Shown here: piece by piece, positions 38,256-46,703 of the stretch
How the letters are laid out: the number at the start of each line of letters is the position of its first letter
Numbering within the stretch: the first letter of the stretch is position 1
NCBI RefSeq assembly: GCF_017877355.1
Contig: NZ_JAGIPR010000004.1
Coordinates: forward strand, 186,001-250,000
DNA: 64,000 nucleotides
Source of the DNA: Chryseobacterium jejuense
GTDB lineage: Bacteria > Bacteroidota > Bacteroidia > Flavobacteriales > Weeksellaceae
Direction of reading: 5' to 3'
Notes under the pieces: generated by a model
The model's database searches: none
What the model was told of the DNA's origin: nothing
The model's input: only the letters and a program-made list of their open reading frames with translations
Position numbers and translations under genes: made by a program

Positions 38256-38651
38256 GGGGTTGACTGGTTTCGACAGCAAGACCAATGGGTAAGTAAGCAT
38301 GCAGAGAACCGTAGCGCGATCTCTATAATCCCTTGCTACACAACTTTAACTGGCAACGAAGAGTTCGCTCTTGCAGCTTAATATCGAAGTATAGTAGATC
38401 AAGCGTTTTCCTGAAGATAGTAAGGAAGCAAGATATTCCACAAATGCTCTGTTCTGCGGCGTTTGATTCTGGGATATAGGAATGCGGGAATAAGGTTTCA
38501 GATGCTTCGGCTGAAACTCGAAAACTTTAGAAGATAAGCTGGAAGTTGGGTGTCTACTCTCTGCTTTCCGTCGAAAACCAATAGTAGAATAAGCATGTAG
38601 AAATCTTATGTATTGCTTGTTTGGACGAGGGTTCGAATCCCTCCAACTCCA
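38256..38651 (+). ncRNA. ssrA: Transfer-messenger RNA (tmRNA)
   Basis: The 5' end GGGGTTGACTGGTTTCGACA and the 3' end GGGTTCGAATCCCTCCAACTCC are the tRNA-like half; acceptor GGGGTTG pairs with CAACTCC, discriminator A at 38651, CCA not encoded. The tag reading frame at 38352-38381 encodes GNEEFALAA then TAA, a proteolysis tag of Bacteroidetes type. tmRNA rescues stalled ribosomes with SmpB. Its last 59 bases are the left attachment repeat of the element that follows, so the 3' end now present was supplied or recreated by integration and the gene stays functional. Confidence 0.97.
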
Positions 38652-38653
38652 CT
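38593..38653. repeat. Left attachment-site repeat (inside ssrA 3' end)
   Basis: This 61-bp sequence recurs at 59074-59134 with one mismatch (T at 38604, G at 59085). It covers the T-arm and acceptor end of tmRNA, a well-known integrase target. Identity stops sharply at both edges. Confidence 0.95.
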
Positions 38654-38664
38654 TTTTAAGCTAA

Positions 38665-38718
38665 AGAGAAGATGTAACTTATTTATTTCTAAATAATTAC
38701 ATTTTCTCTCTTTTGTTT
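38665..38718 (+). terminator. Element-borne terminator for ssrA
   Basis: The stem formed by 38665-38677 with 38697-38709 (core ATGTAA / TTACAT, one G-T pair) continues, past a one-base bulge at 38678, into TTATTTA / TAAATAA (38679-38685 with 38690-38696), loop TTTC. It is followed by a T-rich run (CTTTTGTTTTT). It is the first thing in the element after the left repeat and would terminate tmRNA transcription. Confidence 0.8.
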
Positions 38719-38741
38719 TTGTGTCCGAAATTGTTCCCAAA
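38719..38741 (+). repeat. Left arm-type integrase sites
   Basis: Two 11-bp direct repeats spaced 12 bp apart: TTGTGTCCGAA (38719-38729) and TTGTTCCCAAA (38731-38741). Matching copies occur at the other end (59007-59029). A 14-bp string AAATTGTTCCCAAA is exactly shared (38728-38741 and 59004-59017). Confidence 0.7.
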
Positions 38742-39198
38742 CATTTTTACATAATCTTCTGATTAACGGAATACAATTTAATTATGAATACAAATATATA
38801 AAATAGTTATTTAAGCCTTGAAATAATGCTCGTTTCTTTCAAATAATCAAACATTATACTCCGTGCAGTTGTTCTACAATCAATGACAACCCTATTGACA
38901 ACAGAGTTGAATAAAAAGAAGTAATCATTATCAAAGCTCTATACGGTTTGTGTAAAGGAAACCTATTAGATATTAAGATAGGAATAGTTTTTATGCGTGA
39001 GGGAAATAATACTTTCAAATAAAAATTAATCACTAAGAATACATACATTAAAAACTTAACCCATTTGGTTGAGTTTTTAATATGTTGTCATAATACTTAA
39101 TCTATTTTAAAGTTATTCAATTTGATTATAACTATCAAATTAATTAATTACTAATTCATCTAATAAACATAGGCGGTTATAATCATATTGAAGAAAAA
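38742..39198. other. Noncoding left-end region of the element
   Basis: No supported gene: a short minus-strand frame (38854-39048) lacks family resemblance. It contains the hairpin at 39051-39077. No other structure was recognised. Confidence 0.5.
39051..39077. terminator. Terminator downstream of the three-gene nuclease operon
   Basis: AAAACTTAACC (39051-39061) pairs with GGTTGAGTTTT (39067-39077) with one G-T pair and a 5-nt loop; flanked by A and T runs on both sides, so it may work in both directions. Confidence 0.7.
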
Positions 39199-40434
39199 TC
39201 ACCTATGAAAATGACAGAATTCTCGAAAGGTTTTAATCTCACATGGCTTACCTTTTATTTCTCTACTTCTACAAGGGGCACCACATAAATGAGTTAAACC
39301 AAGCTGCTGATTATATGAATATTTTAACCTTTTAGCAACTTCTTCTTCAGGAAATTTATGCTCTAATTGTTCATCTACTCCATCGACAGACTTTACAATC
39401 AAAATGCCATCAATATCTAGAAACTTTAGCAAATTTTCCTTTTCTTGATAGGTCCATTCAGATTTATATTTTTTTAAATAATTTATATTCTTTTTATTAA
39501 TAGCTTTTATCACATCTAAATGTAAACCTATAAAAAATTTATTCTTACCGTACTGTTCAGTCTTTGCCTCTAATAAGTTATCAATATTATCAGAATATTT
39601 AAATGTATCTAATTCACCACGAATCAATCTATAGTCAAAACATTCACCATAAAATTCTTTTCCTTCAAAAGTATATGTTGTAAAAAATTTCTTTTGATTA
39701 ATTCTTACTCTCCTAAGTTGTCTATTTCTTAAAGGTTTTATATATTTATTATAATACTTTGAATCCAAAATGTAACTCAAAAATACACCATAATTAAAAA
39801 GTTGAGTTTCAAAAGTATCATTATCATTAATAAGATTATCCTCATTTGGAGGGTCGTCAACAATAACACACTTTGTTTTTTTAGAATCATTGCTATTATT
39901 TATCATTGCAATTGTTCCAAATCTTAAGAAAACCTTTTTATTTGATTGGCTACTTTTTTTTGCTAAAATGTCATTTTTAAATGGAACATATGAATTACCT
40001 ACCGTTCCTTTTGTTTCAAGCTCATATTCTTTGTTACCATCTATAACAGAGTAGTCTAAATATTTTCCTTTAATGGGAACTCCTATTTTTTTAAATTTAT
40101 TAGGAGAAGTGTTTAACAATTCAACAGTATATTTAATTCCAAACGAAACACCTACTATTTCTGAAATTAATTTTTTCTTTCTATCATCTTTTGAAAGATT
40201 ACAAATTCTTTCTGATTCTACTTTAATAAAGTCTGAATAAAGTTGAAAATAAGCAGGGAGTTTACTCTGAAGATAATCAAAATCAGCCTCCTTAATGTGT
40301 CCAGGAACCTCTTCAACCATTATTCCATATTTGAAGATTTCAGGTTTACATATCTTAAATTCATTCTTAGATTTAAATAATTCTAAATCTTTTACAGTAT
40401 CATCTAAAATAATTACTGGGTTTGATATATCCAT
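39199..40434 (-). CDS. Putative PD-(D/E)XK-like protein with C-terminal Cys/His cluster (defence-operon third gene)
   Basis: I recognise no named family. The 411-residue product contains GKYLDYSVIDGNKEYELETK (about residues 125-145), whose Asp and ExK spacing resembles a PD-(D/E)XK nuclease core. The C-terminus (about 380-410) has LCGAPCRSREIKGKPC and FCHFH, a Cys/His pattern like the zinc-knuckle CGA..GKPC...CxxH motif common in phage and mobile-element proteins. It has no signal peptide. It starts 12 bp after the gene at 40447 and is last in a three-gene operon. It could be an accessory nuclease or nucleic-acid sensor; both domain calls are tentative. Confidence 0.6.
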   Translation of the reverse strand: MDISNPVIILDDTVKDLELFKSKNEFKICKPEIFKYGIMVEEVPGHIKEADFDYLQSKLPAYFQLYSDFIKVESERICNLSKDDRKKKLISEIVGVSFGIKYTVELLNTSPNKFKKIGVPIKGKYLDYSVIDGNKEYELETKGTVGNSYVPFKNDILAKKSSQSNKKVFLRFGTIAMINNSNDSKKTKCVIVDDPPNEDNLINDNDTFETQLFNYGVFLSYILDSKYYNKYIKPLRNRQLRRVRINQKKFFTTYTFEGKEFYGECFDYRLIRGELDTFKYSDNIDNLLEAKTEQYGKNKFFIGLHLDVIKAINKKNINYLKKYKSEWTYQEKENLLKFLDIDGILIVKSVDGVDEQLEHKFPEEEVAKRLKYSYNQQLGLTHLCGAPCRSREIKGKPCEIKTFREFCHFHR

Positions 40435-40446
40435 GACAAAGTAAAC

Positions 40447-41589
40447 TTATTTTAATGCAACTCCTTTTTCTTTAATATAATTTAAGAAATTAGTATATAC
40501 TAAATCCTTACTTTTTTCAATTTGCCTAAGTAACTTATTTTTTATCAGCAACTTATCCTTGCTAGAATATTCAGAACCATTATATAAACTAAAATTAGAA
40601 ATATTCAATTCAAATTCAGCATTATCTCCTTTTATCAGATAATCTCTAAATCCAAAAACAATATTACAAGTACCTTCATACTTTTCTAATTTAAATGTAA
40701 ATGAGGACTCAATTTCCCAAAACTGTAAATTCTCGTGAAATTTATTATCTTTTATAAAAAATGTATCGTGGATTTGCTTCCCTCTAATTTTTAGTTCACT
40801 TTTATTTAACATCCACTCTATTTCCGAAGGTAAATTTTTACCTATTTCGGGTCTAAACTCCAAATTTACAATATCTTTAAACTGAAATACTGAATCTTGC
40901 ATATTTGCAGATAAACGATAAAAAAAGACAATTCTATCAGCATTTTCAAAATCACTAAATAATATTTTTTTTAATTGTTGCTCCTTCTCAACAATCTTTT
41001 TCTCTTTAAAGTGACTGATTGTACACTTTAAAATATTTTCTCCAACAAAATTACTTTCATTAGACGTATAAGATTTAGTTAGCTTAATTTCAGTATCCGA
41101 AATTTTCTCAATTTCAATTTCCCCCTTGAAAATATTTGTTGATTCATACCAACTTTTGTTTAAATCATTACGCTCTATTTCATATTCGATAGTCGCCTTA
41201 TCTTTATTGTAAGGATTTATTGTAATAGTAGGCTCTTTAAAAAGTCGGAAACTGACACCTTCTTTAGGAATAATATTTGCAAAGTTAATATTATCAAGAG
41301 CGTCCATTATTTTAAAATCCGAGCTACAATTTATTCGGCTTGTATTTTTTTTATAATTATCTTCTTTTGTATTTTGATATTCCCTTAATTCATCAAATTC
41401 TGAAGGACTTAATAATAAAGTCGAAACACAGGGTACCAAAAATTCCTTTTCAGAAGTATTGAAAAAGATTCCTCTATCTCTTAAAAAACGTTTTAAATCT
41501 GATTTCACCAAATATCCTTGATTTGCGAAACCTCTAAGCAACTCTCCGTATGGCAATATTTTGCTTATTTCTTTATGTTCATGCCTCAT
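40447..41589 (-). CDS. GapS4b-like putative defence protein
   Basis: This 380-residue cytoplasmic protein starts HKEISKILPYGELLRGFANQ, followed by LKRFLRDRGIFFNTSEKEFL and LSPSEFDELREYQNTKED. From memory this start (an LP-G-LR segment, a RGIF segment and a LSPxEF segment) matches the second protein of the two-gene GAPS4 anti-phage system. The rest is beta-rich without a recognisable catalytic motif. Its ATG overlaps the end of the preceding gene by 4 bp (41586-41589), indicating translational coupling and a fixed stoichiometry. The GAPS4 assignment is recall-based and needs a profile search. Confidence 0.55.
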   Translation of the reverse strand: MRHEHKEISKILPYGELLRGFANQGYLVKSDLKRFLRDRGIFFNTSEKEFLVPCVSTLLLSPSEFDELREYQNTKEDNYKKNTSRINCSSDFKIMDALDNINFANIIPKEGVSFRLFKEPTITINPYNKDKATIEYEIERNDLNKSWYESTNIFKGEIEIEKISDTEIKLTKSYTSNESNFVGENILKCTISHFKEKKIVEKEQQLKKILFSDFENADRIVFFYRLSANMQDSVFQFKDIVNLEFRPEIGKNLPSEIEWMLNKSELKIRGKQIHDTFFIKDNKFHENLQFWEIESSFTFKLEKYEGTCNIVFGFRDYLIKGDNAEFELNISNFSLYNGSEYSSKDKLLIKNKLLRQIEKSKDLVYTNFLNYIKEKGVALK

Positions 41590-42512
41590 GCCTGTAATGA
41601 TTTAGAATCAGAATAATAAGATACAACTTTTACATTTTTTATAAACTTTATATCTTCAAAAGAAGACTTTGCAGTTGCCACATCTTGAGTGTGTCTTGCA
41701 ACATTAAAATCAGGAAAAGCTATTATCACATCACTAGGCCATGATTTTGTTAAATCTTGCGATAATGAAATTAGTCTTTTCAAATCTTCAATATTAAAAC
41801 TATCAATAGTGCTCAAGATTAATTTTGTTGAAGAATCTTGATTATTTTCAAGCCTAATGGGTAAAATACTTCCGTTAATATATTCTATTGGTAATATATT
41901 CCCAAAGTTTCTTTTTATTGTTGGATTAATATTTTTCCCTGTATCGGGATAGAAAAAAAACAATTCTGAAGATTGACTGTAATTTTGTGCAAAAGTGATA
42001 CTAGTAAAAACAAACTCCATTCTTCTATTATCTACGATGTAAAAACTATCATAGTTAAATGTATTAGGTAGCTGAACAGAACTTAGCTTAGGAATAATCT
42101 CATCATGTACACTATTTTCATTTGAAAGCCAAAATAAAAGACCTATGTTTTCAGAAGTAGTATATGGTGATGTTACGGAAGATAAAAGATTTTTTGATTG
42201 TTCTGAGAATCTAAAACATTCCATACTTGTGACTAAATCAAAAAAATACTCCTTAAACTTAGAAGGTAAACTGCTATACTGATTATCTGTAAACTTTACT
42301 GAAATCGATATTTTTTTCAATACACCATCAACTAAAGGAGATGCATAGGAAAAAAAGAAGTCTAAACCATGCGTACGGTCTTTCTTATGTTCTTCATTTT
42401 TTATACATGCAAACTCAATTCCTTTTGAAGCTGTTTCCCAGCCAATTAATTTAAGAAAATTTTCAACTGTTTTTTCACCAGTTTCACCAATAAATTTCGA
42501 TTTTTCACCCAT
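41586..42512 (-). CDS. GapS4a-like putative nuclease
   Basis: This 308-residue protein opens with SKFIGETGEKTVENFLKLIG (Glu10 and Glu13 on a helix), then HGLDFFFSY (Asp51) and KISISVKFT (Lys73). The order Glu helix, Asp, xxK is that of a restriction-endonuclease-like PD-(D/E)XK core, although Ser replaces the usual Glu/Gln two residues before Lys73, so activity is uncertain. It is first in the operon and resembles the nuclease partner of GAPS4 as I remember it. A -7 element lies 31 bp upstream (42543-42550). An unrelated restriction-like function is the alternative. Confidence 0.55.
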   Translation of the reverse strand: MGEKSKFIGETGEKTVENFLKLIGWETASKGIEFACIKNEEHKKDRTHGLDFFFSYASPLVDGVLKKISISVKFTDNQYSSLPSKFKEYFFDLVTSMECFRFSEQSKNLLSSVTSPYTTSENIGLLFWLSNENSVHDEIIPKLSSVQLPNTFNYDSFYIVDNRRMEFVFTSITFAQNYSQSSELFFFYPDTGKNINPTIKRNFGNILPIEYINGSILPIRLENNQDSSTKLILSTIDSFNIEDLKRLISLSQDLTKSWPSDVIIAFPDFNVARHTQDVATAKSSFEDIKFIKNVKVVSYYSDSKSLQA

Positions 42513-42542
42513 TCAGTTATTAATTTTAAAAGTTCATATTAA

Positions 42543-42550
42543 CAAATATA
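42543..42550 (-). promoter_or_regulatory. -7 element of the three-gene nuclease operon
   Basis: Minus strand TATATTTG is a perfect TAnnTTTG; the nearest TTG (42578-42580) is 27 bp upstream, too far for a standard -33 box. The rest of 42513-42840 shows nothing else. Confidence 0.5.
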
Positions 42551-42840
42551 TGTAATTAATTATCTCTAAGAATTTGACAAATAGCACTATCATTCAAATC
42601 AAACTATTCGCATACGCAAAACATTGACAATCTAATGTTGTTAACTGTTAAAAATATAAATTTGTGTGTTATTTAGACTACGGAAAACCGTAACTGCAAT
42701 AATTATCTTCATAGAAATGAGAATTTAATCTTTAGTTTGTTTAAAAACTTACAATAGCAGAAAACATTATAAAATAACTTATTTAGAATATCAGATGAAT
42801 GATATATAGAATTTATATCTTATTAAATTAAGAGGTATAA

Positions 42841-43845
42841 TTATTTTTTATATAACTTCATTTTTTTATCCGATACAAAATATAATTTTCCTTTAGTTCT
42901 TGAGCAAGCCACATAAAATTTATTTTTTGTAATATTAGATTTAAAAATAAATTTATCATTATAAAATTGAACCAATATTTCATTATTAATTACTACGCAA
43001 ACATTTTCGAAAGTTAAACCTTTACAATTTCCCCAATTATTCGAAATACACCTGTAATTATAGTGTCTTGTTAAAAATAATTTTACTATTTGGTTATTAG
43101 AAACTACATCTTGGATTTCATTTTCATTTTCCAGCAATTTTATTTCAGTATCAAATTCATTTAATGATTCAATATTAACACCCAACTTATTCCTAATAAA
43201 ATCACACACATTTTTACTACATCTTCTACTTTTTACAAGAGACTCCGTATTTTTACTAAATCCTTTTTGTTCAAAGTATTTTAGAAAATTAACTTCGTTC
43301 TTATATAAATTTTTATTGATATTCTTATCCCTACTGGTATCAAAAGTATGTTGATAAAAATCCCCTACAAGGTTTACGTTATAATTACCTTCTATTAAAT
43401 TAACAATAAAATTAAAATCACTCGATGCAAAATCTTGAATTTCATCAATGAATACAGAATCAAAATATTTTTCAATTCTTTTTTTAACATCTTCTATACA
43501 TTCTGTATTAATCAATTTAGATAGCCTATTACCATACAAAAATCTAAATTTATTTGTAAAACCATTATCATATATACTTTTTGGCGATTGCCAAGTGATG
43601 CCTTTAACATTATACTTGTCGCTTAAATATGGTTTATAACAGAAAGTATATAAGAAAGAGAAGAAATTTAATACTCTAATATTATTGGGTAAGTAACCAT
43701 ATTTTGCTATTACTTCGCTTCTTATACTTTCAACTCCACTATTTGTATAAGTAATCAACAAAAAATTTTGATGAAGATTAGTTTTTTCTACAAGAAAATA
43801 TGTTTTTCCAGAACCAGCAACAGAAAGAATTATTGACTTATCCAT
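42841..43845 (-). CDS. UvrD-like superfamily 1 helicase (Gabija GajB-like)
   Basis: This 334-residue compact SF1 helicase has Walker A VAGSGKT (residues 9-15), motif II VFIDEIQDF (about 133-141), motif III LVGDFYQHTF, an SRRCSKN motif IV-like segment and motif VI YVACSRTKGKLYF near 310. It is shorter than typical GajB (close to 500 residues as I recall), lacking much of the inserted 1B/2B domains. Its start overlaps the last 16 bp of the OLD-family gene. OLD plus adjacent UvrD-like helicase defines class 2 OLD systems, of which Gabija is the studied example. It probably acts with that nuclease on phage DNA. Confidence 0.8.
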   Translation of the reverse strand: MDKSIILSVAGSGKTYFLVEKTNLHQNFLLITYTNSGVESIRSEVIAKYGYLPNNIRVLNFFSFLYTFCYKPYLSDKYNVKGITWQSPKSIYDNGFTNKFRFLYGNRLSKLINTECIEDVKKRIEKYFDSVFIDEIQDFASSDFNFIVNLIEGNYNVNLVGDFYQHTFDTSRDKNINKNLYKNEVNFLKYFEQKGFSKNTESLVKSRRCSKNVCDFIRNKLGVNIESLNEFDTEIKLLENENEIQDVVSNNQIVKLFLTRHYNYRCISNNWGNCKGLTFENVCVVINNEILVQFYNDKFIFKSNITKNKFYVACSRTKGKLYFVSDKKMKLYKK

Positions 43846-45389
43846 CTTAATGCATCTTTAATATAAGTAGGAACTTCTATATTACTCCCATCAAGCAACA
43901 ATTTATACGCTGACTCTGTTTTATTTTTAAGCATATAATCTTGGATAGACAATTTCCTTTTTGGTGTTATAAATAGTTTATCACATAAAGCAGTATTATC
44001 TTGATATAAACAAATTTCAAAAGTCTTTCTTTCTGTATCTACATCAAAATAAACTTTGATATTTTCTGAAGCATATTTTGCAAAATTTTCATCCATTTCC
44101 CCTTTAGTCTGGCCATCATTATCAGTAATAACACAGGTTTTAATATTTAGAAGTTTTGCTATTTCTAAATAATGAGAAAAACTTGTCCCATCCACAGATA
44201 AAACATTAATCTCCAAACGATGTAAATTATTATTAAGGTGTTTTTGTGAAAATTTGTCTATCAGCATAAACTCAGCATCTCCTTCTACCAAAATATTTTT
44301 ACGTGCAAGTATAAATTCTAAAATATTATTATCGGGTGCTTTAATAAAAAACTGGGCTGTTTCTTTTGGAAGTGAGGTTAGCTTTATAGCTTTATTATCT
44401 GTACTATTTAAAAGTATTGATTTCCTCAAGTCTAATCTTGTAGAAATCAAATTACTGTGAGTGGTTATGAATATTTGTTTACTATTAGAATCTTTAATCT
44501 TTTCAATTAATAATCTTGTATTTACATGACTTAAATGATTTTCAGGCTCTTCAATTAACAACACATCTAAATCTTGAACATTTCTACTTAGTGCTAATTC
44601 AGTTTTAATAATAGCTTGTTTCCCTTTTCCTTTATTATCTATAGAAATTTCATTTTCATAAATTGTTAAGTCATTATCTAAATTTGATTTAGAGTTATTC
44701 TTCAACGAAAAATTATAGTCACCAATTCTATCATTTAAATCCTTTAAAACATTTTTTTTAAATTGTTCTTTATGATGCCTGTATTGATGATGATGCTTAT
44801 ATTTTTCAAGTGTATTAGTCAATGAACTATTGTAAATATCTTTTACATATTCTTTCATCGCATACTCATTGTTCATAGAGGAGTTATCAATAAATATATG
44901 CTTTAAATGTTTAACAAAACTATTGTATGAAATGTCACTAAAAGTAGTAAAGGATATTGTATAAAATTCAAAAGGAAATACACAATCTGGATTTTCTAGA
45001 ATCTCTTTAATATATTTCGAATATTCATCATTAGGAAAAATATTAAGTCTTAATCCATCAGATTCAACATTATCGCTATTGTTCCTCCCAGATGTTCTGT
45101 CATTATTTTGTTCATCAAGATATAATTCTAGAAACAGTTTAGGTAAATAATTATTATTTCTTTCAGAACTTAAAAACTCCCTAATAATATCTTTATTAAA
45201 CAAGTTTTCTAATCCAATATTCTCTACTTTTGTTCTACTTCCACTTAGCACTAGGTCAATAGCTGTTAAAATTGATGATTTTCCAGCCTCATTATCTCCT
45301 ATAAGCAGATTGAGGTCATCATCAAAATCTATCTCTAAATTTTTAAATTTTCTAAAATTATGTAATTTCAGTTTTTTTATTTTTTTCAT
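43830..45389 (-). CDS. OLD-family ATP-dependent nuclease (class 2, Gabija GajA-like)
   Basis: This 519-residue protein has an N-terminal ABC-type ATPase: Walker A GDNEAGKS (31-38), Walker B VLLIEEPENHLS (about 275-286) and H-loop THSN. A C-terminal TOPRIM nuclease domain follows, with VEGDAEF (Glu near 367) and VITDNDG (near 418), the metal-binding residues. This is the OLD architecture. The gene order with a UvrD-like helicase directly downstream and overlapping makes it class 2 OLD, like GajA of Gabija, which senses nucleotide depletion and nicks DNA. It is somewhat shorter than GajA. The operon probably begins with the GIY-YIG gene 63 bp upstream. Confidence 0.85.
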   Translation of the reverse strand: MKKIKKLKLHNFRKFKNLEIDFDDDLNLLIGDNEAGKSSILTAIDLVLSGSRTKVENIGLENLFNKDIIREFLSSERNNNYLPKLFLELYLDEQNNDRTSGRNNSDNVESDGLRLNIFPNDEYSKYIKEILENPDCVFPFEFYTISFTTFSDISYNSFVKHLKHIFIDNSSMNNEYAMKEYVKDIYNSSLTNTLEKYKHHHQYRHHKEQFKKNVLKDLNDRIGDYNFSLKNNSKSNLDNDLTIYENEISIDNKGKGKQAIIKTELALSRNVQDLDVLLIEEPENHLSHVNTRLLIEKIKDSNSKQIFITTHSNLISTRLDLRKSILLNSTDNKAIKLTSLPKETAQFFIKAPDNNILEFILARKNILVEGDAEFMLIDKFSQKHLNNNLHRLEINVLSVDGTSFSHYLEIAKLLNIKTCVITDNDGQTKGEMDENFAKYASENIKVYFDVDTERKTFEICLYQDNTALCDKLFITPKRKLSIQDYMLKNKTESAYKLLLDGSNIEVPTYIKDALRWISQ

Positions 45390-45452
45390 GTATTATTTTA
45401 GCTTAATATGTGATAAAATATTTAGAATGTCATTATCTTAACATATTCATAT

Positions 45453-46235
45453 TTAAGTTTGAATATTGATAGACATAAAATCTTCAATTCTCTTTAAATC
45501 TCTAAATGTTAATCTAAACCACTCTCCACGAACTCGTTTATCTGCAAACATTTCATGAAGCTGTCGCTCAATCTTTTTGTCACATTTCCATTTAGCAATA
45601 AGATTTATTTTAGGCTCTTGTGAATGCAGGGTCTTTTCTCTATACTGAGGTTTTTTACTTGTTCCTATTTTGATTAGCGAAGTGTCCTCGTTAACCATCA
45701 AATAAACATAATCACAATCCTCATTATCAGATTGACTTGAGTCAAAATTAAAAAGCATTTGATAGAACTCTGTTTTATCAATAGTTCTTACGTGGAAAAT
45801 TGGAGATTTTGCCATCATTGCTAAATTCCTATCCTTATATTTGGCAAGTTCAAAATCAGTAACAGTAAAAAATCCTAGTTTTTCAAGAAATCCGCGCAAT
45901 TTTGTTTGAAAAATATTGAAAGCATTAATTTCATCTAACTCTTGGTAATTGTCAGATAATAAAATGCAAAATTGTAACAACAAATGAAAATAATCTGGGT
46001 CTCGTATATCTAAACGTATTAAATCACCTCGTAAATCTGAATCATGATTAATATAGTACATCTCAGCAAATGTCGGGTCACCCTCGTATAGATTTACACC
46101 GTAACAATGCTTGTTAATCCTTGAAATAACATTATTTATTGCACCATTATCTCTTTTGTCAAATTCATAAATATCTTCTTTAGATAAGATATAGCAACAT
46201 TCATTAAATTTTTCATCAATGGATTTAATTTTCAT
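45453..46235 (-). CDS. GIY-YIG (T5orf172-type) nuclease-like protein
   Basis: This 260-residue protein has a C-terminal T5orf172/MUG113-type GIY-YIG module: DYVYLMVNEDTSLIKIGTSK (from about 174), YREKTLHSQEP, then ERQLHEMFADKRVRGEWFRL. The YVYLM and IKIGTS segments supply the GIY and YIG strands, with an Arg and the HEMF/GEWF motifs. The N-terminal 170 residues are unrecognised. It precedes the OLD-UvrD pair by 63 bp on the same strand and is the first gene behind the -7 element at 46253, so it may be a third component or a cargo gene that shares the promoter. Confidence 0.75.
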   Translation of the reverse strand: MKIKSIDEKFNECCYILSKEDIYEFDKRDNGAINNVISRINKHCYGVNLYEGDPTFAEMYYINHDSDLRGDLIRLDIRDPDYFHLLLQFCILLSDNYQELDEINAFNIFQTKLRGFLEKLGFFTVTDFELAKYKDRNLAMMAKSPIFHVRTIDKTEFYQMLFNFDSSQSDNEDCDYVYLMVNEDTSLIKIGTSKKPQYREKTLHSQEPKINLIAKWKCDKKIERQLHEMFADKRVRGEWFRLTFRDLKRIEDFMSINIQT

Positions 46236-46252
46236 GGTAGTTAGTTTATATT

Positions 46253-46260
46253 CAAATATA
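46253..46260 (-). promoter_or_regulatory. -7 element for the GIY-YIG/OLD/UvrD operon
   Basis: Minus strand TATATTTG, perfect TAnnTTTG, 18-25 bp before the ATG at 46235. No TTG at the right spacing was found. Confidence 0.55.
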
Positions 46261-46610
46261 GAATTAAATTATAATATTTTTTTTAATAAATTAGATTTAC
46301 TAGATAATTTCCTCAGGGTAATTCTAGTTACACACCTACCCTATAAATTACTTTTTACGAATTACTATATGTATAAAAAAAAAATCCATATTTCAGTATC
46401 AGTAAACATTTTATACTTGCAGTTAAATATTACAAGTTTTAATAAGTACAATACTATTCTGCAAGTACATTTGAAATAAATCATTTTATGTCTGGCAATC
46501 TAATTTCTTGCTCTTGCATTCTATTAATTTTATGATTGACTGGAAAAATATTCTAGCTATATGGGGAATTTGCTGGAAACGTAAATGCAAAGGAATTAGA
46601 AACCCCAATT

Positions 46611-46641
46611 TTGGTTTTCTATAAATTAAAAAGTATGTTTG
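46611..46641 (+). promoter_or_regulatory. Promoter for the lipoprotein gene at 46704
   Basis: TTG at 46611-46613 and TATGTTTG at 46634-46641 with 20-bp spacing fit the flavobacterial consensus fully. Confidence 0.65.
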
Positions 46642-46703
46642 AAAAATTAAAAAATGACATAAAGATATTAAAGAAATAATTTATAATAACTAATAACCAA
46701 GCC

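Larger units (their letters stand above)
46236..46703. other. Divergent promoter region
   Basis: About 470 bp between the leftward defence operon and the rightward lipoprotein gene. It holds the -7 element TATATTTG on minus (46253-46260) and the promoter on plus (46611-46641). A 30-codon ORF near 46534 (MIDWKNILAIWG...) looks like chance or a gene remnant. Confidence 0.5.

Noticed and set aside
38854..39048. Minus-strand ORF of 64 codons at the element left end
   Set aside because: No family resemblance, no promoter and poor coding character; probably chance in AT-rich DNA.
46534..46629. Short ORF MIDWKNILAIWG... upstream of the lipoprotein gene
   Set aside because: About 30 codons, overlaps the promoter of the next gene and has no support.
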